Source: Adiantum capillus-veneris
Lineage: Eukaryota; Streptophyta; Polypodiopsida; Polypodiales; Pteridaceae
DNA: 64,000 nt
Reading direction: 5' to 3'
NCBI GenBank assembly: GCA_014529385.2
Contig: CM043960.1
Span: 22,828,896 to 22,892,895, forward strand
A model generated the notes under the pieces. That model was given only the letters and a program-made list of their open reading frames with translations, searched no databases and was not told the DNA's origin. Position numbers and translations under genes: made by a program. Shown in pieces: positions 30,355-40,149 of the stretch (position 1 is the first letter of the stretch; the number at the start of each line of letters is the position of its first letter).

Positions 30355-33300
30355 TTACTCTTGGGAAGTATTGTAAGCATTGACAAGGTTTAGGTTATCC
30401 TTTAATTGTATGCCTTGCATCCATCTAGCATCTTCGAAAGGATAATTCTTAAACTTAATAAGATATCGTCGGATAGTCTTACCGCCTCTTAATACCTTGT
30501 CTTCATGTCGGAGAATGGACTCGGGCTGCAGCACCTCCTCTTGGTCCTCAATCTCCGGTGGGTCTTCAATAGTTGGTTCTTGAGGTGGCTCTCCTTTGTA
30601 AGGCTTTAATAGGCTCACATGAAAAGCATTGTGTATGAGCCAATGATTGGGCAACTTAAGTTGATAGGCCATCTCATTGATTGGCCTAAGAATCTGGAAG
30701 GGACCATAGTACCTTTTTGCTAGTTTAGCATAGTACTTTTGGTGGCCGGTAGGATTCTTGCCCGTCATGTGCCTTAATCGAGCCTTGGGAAACTTTAACA
30801 AGACCCAATTGTTTTCTTTAAAGGCTTGGGCTCTTCTGTGCTTGTCAGCAGCAGCCTTTTGCCTTTGCTGTGAGATAGAGATAGCATCCTTAATCTTTTG
30901 GAAAGATTCTTGTAGGTCTTGGCTATAGTCATCTGCAGCGAAGATCTTCCCATGTACCTTAAGTAGTAAGGGACTTTTTGATCTTCCCTCAATTACCTCG
31001 AAAGGTGCTTTTCCTGTGGAAGTATGTACAGTGTTATTGTAAGCATACTCTACTAAGGGTAAGTACTTCTCCCATTGGGATCTTTGATCTACTTCCGTTA
31101 CATAGGCTTTTAGTAGATCGAGAATGGTTAGGTTAGCTATTTCACTTTGGCCATCAGTTTGTGGATGATAGGCCGAAGAGAAGTTTAGCATTGTTCCTAA
31201 ATTCTCAAAGAGACCCTTCCAGAAATTACTGGTCATTCTAGGATCTCTATCCGACACTATGGACATTGGCAAGCCATGGTACTTGAAAATTTGTGAAATG
31301 AAGAGGGTTGCCATTTGATGGGCTTTGATAGTCTTTTTGACAGGTATAAAATGAGCTTGTTTACTGAACCTGTCTACTATCGTCCATATCCCCGTATTCC
31401 CATGGATAGACTTAGGCAATCCAAAGATAAAATCCATGGATATGCTCTCCCAAGGTGAATTAGGGATTGGCAAGGGTTGAAGCAATCCAGGTTGCTTCCC
31501 TCTATCAAATTTTGTCTTTTGACATACCACACATTTGGAAACATACTCTTGTATGTTCACTTTCATGGTAGGCCAATAGAAATATGTTTCAATTCCCTTT
31601 AAGGTAGACTGAATCCCTCTATGCCCCGCATATGGGGGAGCATGAGATTCATACATTACTTTCTCACGTAGTGAGTTAGTAACGCATAGTCTATTGCCAT
31701 AGAGAAGATAACCATCTTGTAAAGTAAATGGTTCTTCTTTCTTCCCTAATGCAAGGGCTGAAATCACATCTCTAAAATCGGGATCAATAGCATACTCATC
31801 TATCATTGAAGATAGATCATTGTGAGTTGCTATGGAAACCGCATTCACTCTCGGTCGTCTTGAGAGTGCATCGGCTACTTGATTATGCTTGCCAGCAATG
31901 TGAGCAATATGAAAATGAAATTGCGAAAGGAAATTTTCCCACCTCATTTGTTTGTCGGAGAGCTTGGTCTGCGTCATGAAGTACTTAAGACTTTGGTGAT
32001 CCGTTCGCAGAATGAAAGGAGTCCCCAATAAATAGTGCTTCCATGAGTCTAAGGCATGTAGAACTGCAAGGAGTTCTTTTTCGTATATGCCTAGAGCTTG
32101 CTCAACAGGGTCGAGCCTTCGACTCTCATAGCCTATGGCGTGCCCTTCTTGGAGCAAAACAACCCCAAGGCAATCACCACAAGCATCACATTGGACCTCA
32201 AATGGTTTTGAGAGATCCGGTAGTGTAAGCACAGGTTGAGAGATAAGCTTTTCTTTAAGCTTTTCGAAAGCATTGTTCTCCTTAGCAGACCATGTATACC
32301 TAACACTTTTCTTTGTTAGGTCATGTAATGGTCCCGCAATTTGTGAGAACTTTTCTATGAAGCGTCTATAGTATGCACACATACCTATAAAGCTTCTTAG
32401 TTCATGAAGATTCCTTGGTTTAGGCCATCCTTTTATTACCTCTAACTTGGATGGATCCATTTGGATGCCATCTTGAGAGATAATGTGACCTAAATATTGA
32501 ATCTCTTGCAAGAAAAATTCACTTTTCTTTCGATTAACATAAAGTTTATTCTCTCTTAAAACTTGAAATATTACCTGGAGGTGTTGCTTGTGTTCCTCCA
32601 ATGAATTAGAGTAGATGATAATATCATCAAAGAACACTCCAGTGAAGGTTCGATGAGGCCTGAACAGCTTCTCCATCAAGCGGTTGAATGTGGCTCGTGC
32701 ATTGGTCAAGCCAAAAGGCATGACAATGTATTCGTAAAGACCAAATGTAGTACGAAATGCAGTCTTTACAATGTCTTGATCAACTATCCTTATTTGATGA
32801 TAGCCACTTTTTAGGTCAATCCTACTGAAGTAGGTCGATCCTTGTAGCTTATCAAATAGGTCTTCTACCCGTGGAACGGGAAACCTATTCTTGATAGTGA
32901 TCCTATTTAGTGCTCTATAGTCGACACACATACGATATGTGAGGTCTTTCTTTTGTACTAATAGCACAGGTGAGCAAAATGGAGATGAGCTAGGCCTAAC
33001 CACGCCCTTCTCAACTAACTCATGCACTTGCCGCATAATCTCCTCTTGTTGAGCTTGAGAAACTCTATAAGGAGGTTTGTTAGGCGGTGAACTTCCTGGA
33101 AGAAGTTCAATTGCATGGTCATCATTACCTCGTTTAGGAGGTAGCTCACAAGGGATGTCGTCAATAAAAACATCTTGAAACCCCTTGAGAAAATTGGATA
33201 ACTCTAATTCCTTTTGGTTGCTTTTATTTTCTTTTGTTAAAGCATTAGGTTCATTTTGAGAATCTTTAACAAAAATCATGTACACGGAAATAGAGCTCTT

Positions 33301-35148
33301 TATTGACTTGTTGAAAGCTGGTGTATGTACAATGGGGATGGTGCTACCCATCTCCTTAGCATCTATATACATGTCTTTTTCCCTGAACTTAAAGGAGATT
33401 CTCCTTTCAGGAAATTTAACATCGGCAGCCAGGCGGTCAAACCATGGTGCCCCTAGGATTACATCCTCATGCTTGAGAGGAGAGATAAAGAAGTCCTCTT
33501 TGTCCACATAGCCTTGGACATGAAGCCTCAATTTCCCGATTAAGGGAGTGACTGAAGCTTCTTGCCCCTTGAAGGCACTGTCTGCGGGTAGGATATCTCC
33601 CATCTCGTAGGATTGTATGCCTAGCTTGGTGGCTAACTCCATAGATATGAAATTGTGAGTAGAACCAGGGTCAAAGAGAATAAAAGCATCATGTTCTCTT
33701 ACCTTTCCCCAAGCATGGCATAGAGGAGATCCTTTGTGGTGAGTTTGGTGAATCTCCTCCTCTTGGATTTCAACCAAAGAAGCTCTAGGAGGATCTTGGC
33801 GGTTGTTCTTTTGGGGACAAACGCGGTACGCATGCCCTTGTTCGCCGCACTTGAAACACCGGTTATCCTTACGATAACGCTCAAGCTCTTCAGGAGAGAG
33901 TTTATTCTTTCCTTTGTAAACTCCCTTCTCTTTAGCTTTGTTGGAATTGCCCTTAGGAGACTTTTGGACATTGTCCTTCCCCTTAGGCTCATTGGAACCC
34001 TTGTTTTCCGAGGGCTTATTATTTCTTTTACCCCCCGTTTGGAAATTGATTCGAGAGGCCACCATAGTATGGTGTATTACCACCGATATGGTACGTGGCC
34101 TTTGGGAGTTGACATACTCCGCCATTTCTTCGGTTAAGCCCGCACAAAATTGTTGCTTTTGCTCTCCAAAATCCAACTTTTTGAAGACAGTGGCTTTGAG
34201 TTGTAGGTCCCAAAACTTGTCTACATATTTGTGGATGGATTCATTGGGAGAGAGCTTTAAGCTTCGCCATTCGGTGAGTACTTTGTCTTTGGCATCGGTG
34301 GCCAAAAACTGCTTCATAATGGAAGCTCTTAAAGCCTTCCATGTTTGTGGAGCTTCACCGTTGGCTCGTAGGCTAGACCACCATTGTCTGGCGGACTTTT
34401 GAAAGTGCATAGCTACATGGCGTAGCTTAGAGGACTCCGTGAAGCCCTCATCTCCAAACGCCGCATCGAATTGCTGGATAAAGGCCAAGACTTTGTCCGT
34501 AGCACCGAAGGTGCCATCATAGGTAAGGAAAGAGATGCTCTTCCCTCCCTCTTTGAATTTCTTCAGCTTGGACGACCTCTTCCATGCGGCATAGGATTTC
34601 CTATGGCCTCTTCTTTTTGATGGTTCAAAAGTTGCACCATCACTTTCTTCAGAAGGTGAAGAATTTGAAGAAGGTGGAGAAGAGGGTGACCTCTTTCTCG
34701 CCTTTTTCTTGTCTTGATCTTTGTCGTCTTCACCATAGCTTTCATAAGAGGAAGAGGATGAAGAAGATGGAGAAGAGGGTGTCCTCTTTCTCGCCTTTTT
34801 CTTCTCTTGATTTTTATCATCCCTCTTTGAATTGTGGTGAGGAGAAGAATACGATGGTCTTCTCCGCTTTGGTGGTGATGGAGAGCGTTTAGCCTGCCGT
34901 CTTCGTGGAGCCATCTCCGCCGAGGTGGCGAGAGACTCGCCTCTTTCTCGTTCCTTCGGTGGAGGCTCTTGAGTTCTCCTTTGGGAAGGAGATGCATCAT
35001 CAAGAAGTAAATTTTTGAGCCCTTCATATGGATTCCTCCCTTGGTTAATACTTGGAGAATTTGAACGCTCCAAACTTCCTCTGCTTCTGTTCCAGTTTCT
35101 CCAAGGACAAGGCTGAATTCCCTCTTTTTGTATTGAAGACACTCTCAA
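30355..35148 (-). CDS. Element C gag-pol polyprotein with chromodomain, 1597 residues
   Basis: Domains in order, residue numbers approximate: a basic, serine-rich start (1-190; the MAPRRRQ start near 79 also occurs in F); capsid (200-360; FIQQFDAAFGDEGF, ARQWWSSLR); zinc knuckle CFKCGEQGHAYRVC (about 435); protease with FDPGSTHNF (about 490); RT with KDLTYRMCVDYRALN, YIVMPFGLTNA and FFDDIIIYS; RNase H with VQCDACGDCLGVVL and RTDHQSLKYF; integrase zinc module (HAPPYAGHRG ... CVVCQKTK), then core (SMDFIFGLPK, SAYHPQTDGQSE); C-terminal chromodomain (ILRGGKTIRRYLIKFKNYPFEDARW). Length and order are normal for a chromovirus. The first residues near 35.1 kb may not be native, because the element's own 5' end is lost. 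Confidence 0.93.
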   Translation of the reverse strand: MRVSSIQKEGIQPCPWRNWNRSRGSLERSNSPSINQGRNPYEGLKNLLLDDASPSQRRTQEPPPKERERGESLATSAEMAPRRRQAKRSPSPPKRRRPSYSSPHHNSKRDDKNQEKKKARKRTPSSPSSSSSSSYESYGEDDKDQDKKKARKRSPSSPPSSNSSPSEESDGATFEPSKRRGHRKSYAAWKRSSKLKKFKEGGKSISFLTYDGTFGATDKVLAFIQQFDAAFGDEGFTESSKLRHVAMHFQKSARQWWSSLRANGEAPQTWKALRASIMKQFLATDAKDKVLTEWRSLKLSPNESIHKYVDKFWDLQLKATVFKKLDFGEQKQQFCAGLTEEMAEYVNSQRPRTISVVIHHTMVASRINFQTGGKRNNKPSENKGSNEPKGKDNVQKSPKGNSNKAKEKGVYKGKNKLSPEELERYRKDNRCFKCGEQGHAYRVCPQKNNRQDPPRASLVEIQEEEIHQTHHKGSPLCHAWGKVREHDAFILFDPGSTHNFISMELATKLGIQSYEMGDILPADSAFKGQEASVTPLIGKLRLHVQGYVDKEDFFISPLKHEDVILGAPWFDRLAADVKFPERRISFKFREKDMYIDAKEMGSTIPIVHTPAFNKSIKSSISVYMIFVKDSQNEPNALTKENKSNQKELELSNFLKGFQDVFIDDIPCELPPKRGNDDHAIELLPGSSPPNKPPYRVSQAQQEEIMRQVHELVEKGVVRPSSSPFCSPVLLVQKKDLTYRMCVDYRALNRITIKNRFPVPRVEDLFDKLQGSTYFSRIDLKSGYHQIRIVDQDIVKTAFRTTFGLYEYIVMPFGLTNARATFNRLMEKLFRPHRTFTGVFFDDIIIYSNSLEEHKQHLQVIFQVLRENKLYVNRKKSEFFLQEIQYLGHIISQDGIQMDPSKLEVIKGWPKPRNLHELRSFIGMCAYYRRFIEKFSQIAGPLHDLTKKSVRYTWSAKENNAFEKLKEKLISQPVLTLPDLSKPFEVQCDACGDCLGVVLLQEGHAIGYESRRLDPVEQALGIYEKELLAVLHALDSWKHYLLGTPFILRTDHQSLKYFMTQTKLSDKQMRWENFLSQFHFHIAHIAGKHNQVADALSRRPRVNAVSIATHNDLSSMIDEYAIDPDFRDVISALALGKKEEPFTLQDGYLLYGNRLCVTNSLREKVMYESHAPPYAGHRGIQSTLKGIETYFYWPTMKVNIQEYVSKCVVCQKTKFDRGKQPGLLQPLPIPNSPWESISMDFIFGLPKSIHGNTGIWTIVDRFSKQAHFIPVKKTIKAHQMATLFISQIFKYHGLPMSIVSDRDPRMTSNFWKGLFENLGTMLNFSSAYHPQTDGQSEIANLTILDLLKAYVTEVDQRSQWEKYLPLVEYAYNNTVHTSTGKAPFEVIEGRSKSPLLLKVHGKIFAADDYSQDLQESFQKIKDAISISQQRQKAAADKHRRAQAFKENNWVLLKFPKARLRHMTGKNPTGHQKYYAKLAKRYYGPFQILRPINEMAYQLKLPNHWLIHNAFHVSLLKPYKGEPPQEPTIEDPPEIEDQEEVLQPESILRHEDKVLRGGKTIRRYLIKFKNYPFEDARWMQGIQLKDNLNLVNAYNTSQE

Positions 35149-35150
35149 GA

Positions 35151-35560
35151 TATTTAGGAGGCATGGCCATCAGATGGAATGCAGACAAGGTGATGCTGCT
35201 AGACAAGCAAGCAGCGGTCTCAATTTTTGGTGTAGGGCCTGGGATGTATGGCCTGCGCAGTCGCTAATTTTTGTCACATGCTGCATATGGTCTAGCTTGT
35301 GGAATCATAGACCCACGCCAGTTGCCGCAGTATGGAAAACATGATCTGCTGAAACAAAAGTAGCCAATCATTCAACTTATAGAAGAAGCCCCACAGGTTG
35401 AGGCATCTAAGGAGATCCAATTGCTCAACCTCAACGTGCTTGCGATGGATGCTGATGACAAAACGCGTCATTCAAAGAGACCAAGGCAGAGGAAGAGGGT
35501 CCTTCAGATAAGGGCAAGAGGCTAGAATATTTTGTATCATTTCCAGATGACTAGAAATAA
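35151..35560 (+). other. Unrecognised stretch with plus-strand open segments
   Basis: Plus-strand translation gives protein-like segments (GMAIRWNADKVMLLDKQAA, FGVGPGMYGLRSR, LSHAAYGLACGIIDPRQLP, LLNLNVLAMDADDKTRHSK), broken by stops and ending in a basic tail near 35.53 kb. I recognise no family. It could be the end of a decayed gene pointing toward gene X, or DNA brought in with element C. Confidence 0.35.
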
Positions 35561-35608
35561 ATAGAATGTATTTGTTTCATGCATCAAAGTTAGATTGATT
35601 ATGTAACA

Positions 35609-35750
35609 GTGTCTTTCAATGTACTTTTTTTGTTGCAACCATCATTCACATTATGAAAAGTTGAAATGATAGAGTATCAATGTCTTGCCACATTTTTAAT
35701 TTTGTTGCAACCATCAGTCACAATATGAAAAGATGAAATTACATAGATTC
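35609..35750. repeat. 72-bp tandem duplication
   Basis: The block containing TTTGTTGCAACCATCA and ATATGAAAAG occurs at about 35609-35680 and again at about 35681-35750. TGTTGCAACC starts at 35631 and 35703. It lies in AT-rich, non-coding DNA between the unrecognised stretch and the end of gene X. Confidence 0.75.
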
Positions 35751-35875
35751 TTCTAGATACATTAAGTTTGGTGTTTGGATCTTGCTATGGCTGAGAATTA
35801 TGGCATAACTTGCAACGGTGTTGTCCAAACCCTTCCCATGCACTATTTTTGTAGCCGCCAATCTGCATGTTGTCT

Positions 35876-38180
35876 AGCCGCAGGTGATAACTCCCATATC
35901 TCCTTTCTTCGCCGTTTTTTTGGCTAATCTCACCGCATGGCCAATCTGACTTTGTTTAAATTGTTCCTTGTGATGTGACCTGTGCATTAGTTTCCGATAC
36001 GTCCATTGGTGTAGCTCCTCTAAGCTATTTTCTTTGTCCGCACCACCTCCATGTCGAGTGTGACTAAAATAACCAGTACGAGCTTGGTAGTGGGTTTTTT
36101 CCATGCCTTGTGTAGACCAAACACCCAACCTACAATATTTCCTTGCAAATTAAGGAATGTGATTACAGATAATGTGTTGCACACAAGCATGCAGACATTA
36201 TAAGGATGAGTATTTGCAATTCAAAAGATTATCATGTCATCAAACCAATTATACTACCATGTCGTGAGTGATATATTGATTTGTCCACACACTTATGAAT
36301 GTATTGTGGAAGGTCTCCACAACTTCTTGAAATTTTGTATAGCCGCCATCAGTCCATGAGTTCAATTCACAGACCTTGAATATTGCGTCCAAGGTTTTCC
36401 ATACCTTCGCTTTGTGAGTCCTTGTTGCACCATTGTCTGCATGGTCAACTATAGCATTGTGCATATTTTTCCACCTATTGTATTGTAATGCTTGTCTTTC
36501 TTGTGCACTTTGGCTTTTGTGTTTTGTCTAGTTGTGGGCACTGAAAGGAAGAGTCGGACTTTCACACCACCAATGGACAACTTCTTTGGAACATCCCGAC
36601 CATTTTTCGATCTCTTCTCATCCTGCTCCATCTTAACATGTTCTCCGTGCAAACCCATTTCTGAGAAGGCCGTCTCTAAGGCTGATATTGCCCTTTGCTT
36701 CACAGAGAGAGGTCAAGTGGTCTAGGCAAAATAGATGTAGAGAAACATTAGTTTTTCTATTATTCTACAAAGTGCATGCATTTTGCATATGTGTACTCTA
36801 GATAGTGGGATATCCAAAATGGGTCAAAAGTTAGGGTCGCATAGATGCCTATCTGGAGCACTTCTGCAAAATGGTTTGTCAAGGATGTGAACCCCTCCCA
36901 TGCAATACAAGCAAGGGCTTTTTCTTGTTGCTCCTTTGGAAACGTTGTACATGCATTTCAAGATTTTTAGGTCTCCATCCATGTGGCATTCTACATTGTA
37001 GGATCCCATGCCCTCCACATCCAATTTCTTTCCATTTCTCTATTTGCTTATTGTTTCTGTTATGTTCATTTAATGAAAAAACCAATTCAATATATTGAAG
37101 TTCTTAGTGGGCACCTGAAAAGATAATTTTGAACTTTTTATAACGTAGATTTGAAAGCATTCAACTGAAACATAACAATAAATTATCTTAAAGATAACTT
37201 CTATGCACCTTGAACGTTGTTGCAAGAAGGAAAATGTTGTGCTCAGATTGCACAGTAAAGTTTTGAGGATCATCTGGTCTAATGCTTGCATCCAGAGCTC
37301 TATTCATAAGTGTGGTTGTGACTCACTCAACCTTTGCCTCCTTTACAAGCTCGCACTCATCTAGCTTGATGACAAACTTCAAGACACCGTTGCACTCTTT
37401 AGGAGTAACATCGAACAACTTCACAATGTATGACTGCAGCACGATCATATCATAAAGAATATTGTTATGATTGTCATAGACCATTTCTTCTCCTTTTGGC
37501 AATCTGTATGTGGATTCAATGTGGAATGGACTTCTTAGCTTTTGAAGCACCTCCTTGTTGACTTCCCGTCTTGTTTTTTGAATAAAGAAAGGGTTTGGAA
37601 GTAACGTGTGCTTGATGCGGAACTTTTTGACATGTCTTTGCAAGGACCTGAGTAAGAGGAGTTAGGAATCAAAATCATTTTCTAGTGGAACAACATTGCA
37701 AATGATGCTACATACTTGAAAATGACACCATATCCCTTATTGGATATACCATCTTCATCCAAAATTGATTCAATGTATTGTGCAGAGAGTTGGTTCTTCT
37801 GTAAAAAGCTGTCAAGCTATTTAGCAACAATCTTACCATAGCACTTATCATCCAAGAGGCCAGCTACATTTTTGCAATTCAATATGAGCTCATAATGGGC
37901 CGAGAAGGTGGTTGTGCTACGCTCCACTTCCTTGTCAGGGTGAAGCAAAGATCTGAGAAAGCATGCTAGCAGTAAGAGATGTGAGAGTTTATGAATATAA
38001 ACTTAAGAAGGATAGATGCACTCACTTGATGGCTTGCACTCTTTTCTTGATTCCTCCCGAGCCAACATTTAAGTTCTCGATGTCTCTTAGTTTTCTTTCT
38101 CTTTGGCGAAGACCTAGCACTTTCTCTGAGTTGTTGTGTAAGCTCCTTGATGGTCTCCTTTCTGCCTTCAACCTGTTTAG
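35876..38180 (-). pseudogene. Gene X, exons downstream of the element F insertion
   Basis: Minus strand. Exon parts inferred from coding and splice signals: about 38180-38026 (VEGRKETIKELTQQLRE, coiled coil; donor GTGAGT); 37952-37716 (LHPDKEVERSTTTFSAHYEL, ILDEDGISNKGYGVIF); 37647-37209 (KSLQRHVKKFRIKHTLLPNP, LKFVIKLDECELV, QNFTVQSEHNIFLLATTFK); about 37039-36824 (YNVECHMDGDLKILKCMY, SPCLYC); about 36.7-36.25 kb (KVWKTLDAIFKVCELNSW); and 36128-35876 (GVWSTQGMEKTHYQARTGYF, TRHGGG). The 37716/37647 junction restores codon and frame exactly. Two in-frame stops (after KIVAK and KVE) show decay. The DGDLK ... CLYC and QGMEK patterns recall uncharacterised transposase-like proteins of animals and algae; this is a weak, unverified resemblance. 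Confidence 0.6.
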
Positions 38181-39736
38181 TGTCATAATAACTAATATCC
38201 AATTCTCCTAAATGATTTTCTCATGTTAAATTGATCATTTAATATGGGAAAGTACCAGGGGAGAAAAATCTAGAATATTGGTTAAGCTCGTAGACCAACC
38301 ACAGTAGGGATCCAAAGGAGGGTCCATCTGCAAAAGAGCAATGTGCAACAATGGGCTTCAAAGACCCTAAGGTTCAACCCATTAAGACTTCCAAAATGCT
38401 AAGGCTCCAAAATTCAAAGGTTGTGTCCAAATGGTCAAGCTTAGTGGAATTGGATGCTTTGTGAGTGTACACAAAAGTCTTCAAGACTCCTACATAGGAG
38501 GGGGTGAGCCCTGTAAATAGGGGATGAGAGAGAAACACACACACACACTCACAGGCTCCGTTTACACAAAGGGAATAGGAGACACATTTCAGCTCCCTAG
38601 CCCAGTTGCCCACAAGGTGCACTAAAATCCTATTGGATGGCCACAGAGGTGGACCAATGAGAATTAGGATGCAATAAATCTAGTTTAATTCATTTAAAAA
38701 CACTTGATAAAAGAACCAATAAGAATTAAGCTCTCTAGAAGACTATTGGACAGTCTCCCAAGGGGTCCAATGAGCATTCAACAGCCCAACGGCTTGCCTG
38801 CTTCCTATTGGCTAGAAGACAAAGGAGTCCAATGAGAGTTTAGTTGCATTATTTAATTACCTAAAGCTCTTACAAAAGGGGAAAGAGGAACACATGTCAC
38901 AAGGCTATCACTTATGCTTCTCAATTATGATTAGCTAAGCTTTGCAGGGTCCAATGGGGTGCCAGCAAGAGTAATTTGCAAGAGGGGTCGACCAAGAGAG
39001 AGGGGGGGGGGGGCTGATTTTGGAAGGCATTATCACATACACACACACAATCTCATGTGTGAAGTAATAAGACTCTCTCTCTCCTTCTCAAGCTTTAATG
39101 GAAAGCTCATCATCTACTCCAAGCTTATAAGAAGTGAGGACTACACCAACAACTCTTGGCTTCGTGATTCAAATGCAACCAAGATCCAAGCTTCAATGCA
39201 TGCTCATCTCCTCTATCATGCTAATTACTAAGCTATGCTAAGCTTTTATGAGTTATTATGGGAGGAGATATACTTCTTTTTCGTAAGACTACTCCTTCCT
39301 CTCAATCTACTCTCATACCTCGCTAGCTCTCACCATCTTCGAAGGTGTGTGAGGTCTTGGGTCTGAGACCGTGAGGGAATTGATGTTGTGTTTATAAGTG
39401 TTTTCTTAGTGCTTGAAGCTTCCATCTTCATTGCACTCACTAGTTATTGGAGGAATACAAAGAATTGTATTGTAAAATGTCTCCCTTGCTGGGGGAAACC
39501 TATAATACAGAGCCTTTTGGAGGGGGACCGCATGTAAATCATGTCCTCAACTGTTGTCAATAGCTTAATTTCTCTCTCTTTTGAAGTATTCTTCATGGCT
39601 ATCTAACTAGGTGGTATGCTTTTTGTTGCTCTCTTCATCCAAGCACTCTTGTTATGCTCATTAGGAATCAATTCTAATGAAATGCTCACTAGTTATTTTC
39701 TGCTACACACAAGTTACTAGACCGTTAAATGTTACA
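38181..39736 (+). repeat. Element F 5' LTR
   Basis: 1556 bp, from TGTCATAATAAC to AATGTTACA. It contains a (CA)n stretch, a G-run at 38999-39012 and long matches to the 3' LTR. It lacks one copy of the short GGATCCAAAGG block that is doubled in the 3' LTR. Confidence 0.95.
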
Positions 39737-39749
39737 TTGGTATTAGAGC
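39737..39749 (+). other. Element F primer-binding site, initiator tRNA-Met type
   Basis: TTGGTATTAGAGC directly follows the LTR end. The common plant site is TGGTATCAGAGC, complementary to the initiator tRNA-Met 3' end, with one base different here. Confidence 0.85.
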
Positions 39750-40149
39750 ATAAGGTTTCTCTTTTCTTGCTCACGAAGGGAGGTCCTCAAGCTAGCTATA
39801 AATGGTTGGTATTATTAATTGCAATTTGAGTAAGTAGAATAGGGAATTTTCAGCCTTGCAATGCGCCTGCCTTCATGCAGATAACGGGGCATCACCATCA
39901 AGAGCTATGGTCTTAATAGTGGAGTCCTACGGGACTTGCCTACGGTTTAACCACTATTGAGATTTTAGAAGCTTGACAGGAGCCGGTATTGTTTTGGTGT
40001 TGAAAGGCCCTCTCTTCTATTTCTTGCAACTAATGATATTCAAGCCACAGGTACAGTAGCTTGAGTGCTTTTCTAAAGGGGTAAAGAGGAGCAGCAACTA
40101 GGGGTTGAAGTCAAAGTACACCTACAAATATTACACCTAAAAATTGTTA

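Larger units (their letters stand above)
29190..35150 (-). mobile_element. Element C: chromovirus-type Ty3/gypsy retrotransposon
   Basis: Minus strand: one gag-pol frame, about 350 bp of 3' untranslated DNA (30008-30354, no gene), a purine-rich stretch (CAAGAGAGAGGTAA) and a partial LTR. The 5' LTR and primer site are not found; similarity to F stops near 35.15 kb. The coding part looks whole, so this copy is younger than F, its close relative in the same window. A chromodomain at the C-terminus marks a chromovirus. Its neighbours are LINE and LTR scraps on the left and gene X on the right. Confidence 0.9.

Noticed and set aside
34563-35027. 154-codon frame overlapping the start of element C gag
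   Set aside because: Shadow frame in the low-complexity, serine- and arginine-rich part of gag; the long gag-pol frame explains the region.
38999-39012. G-run as a purine tract or G-quadruplex regulator
   Set aside because: Lies within the F 5' LTR. The 3' LTR has a much shorter run here, so it is an unstable homopolymer rather than a conserved site.
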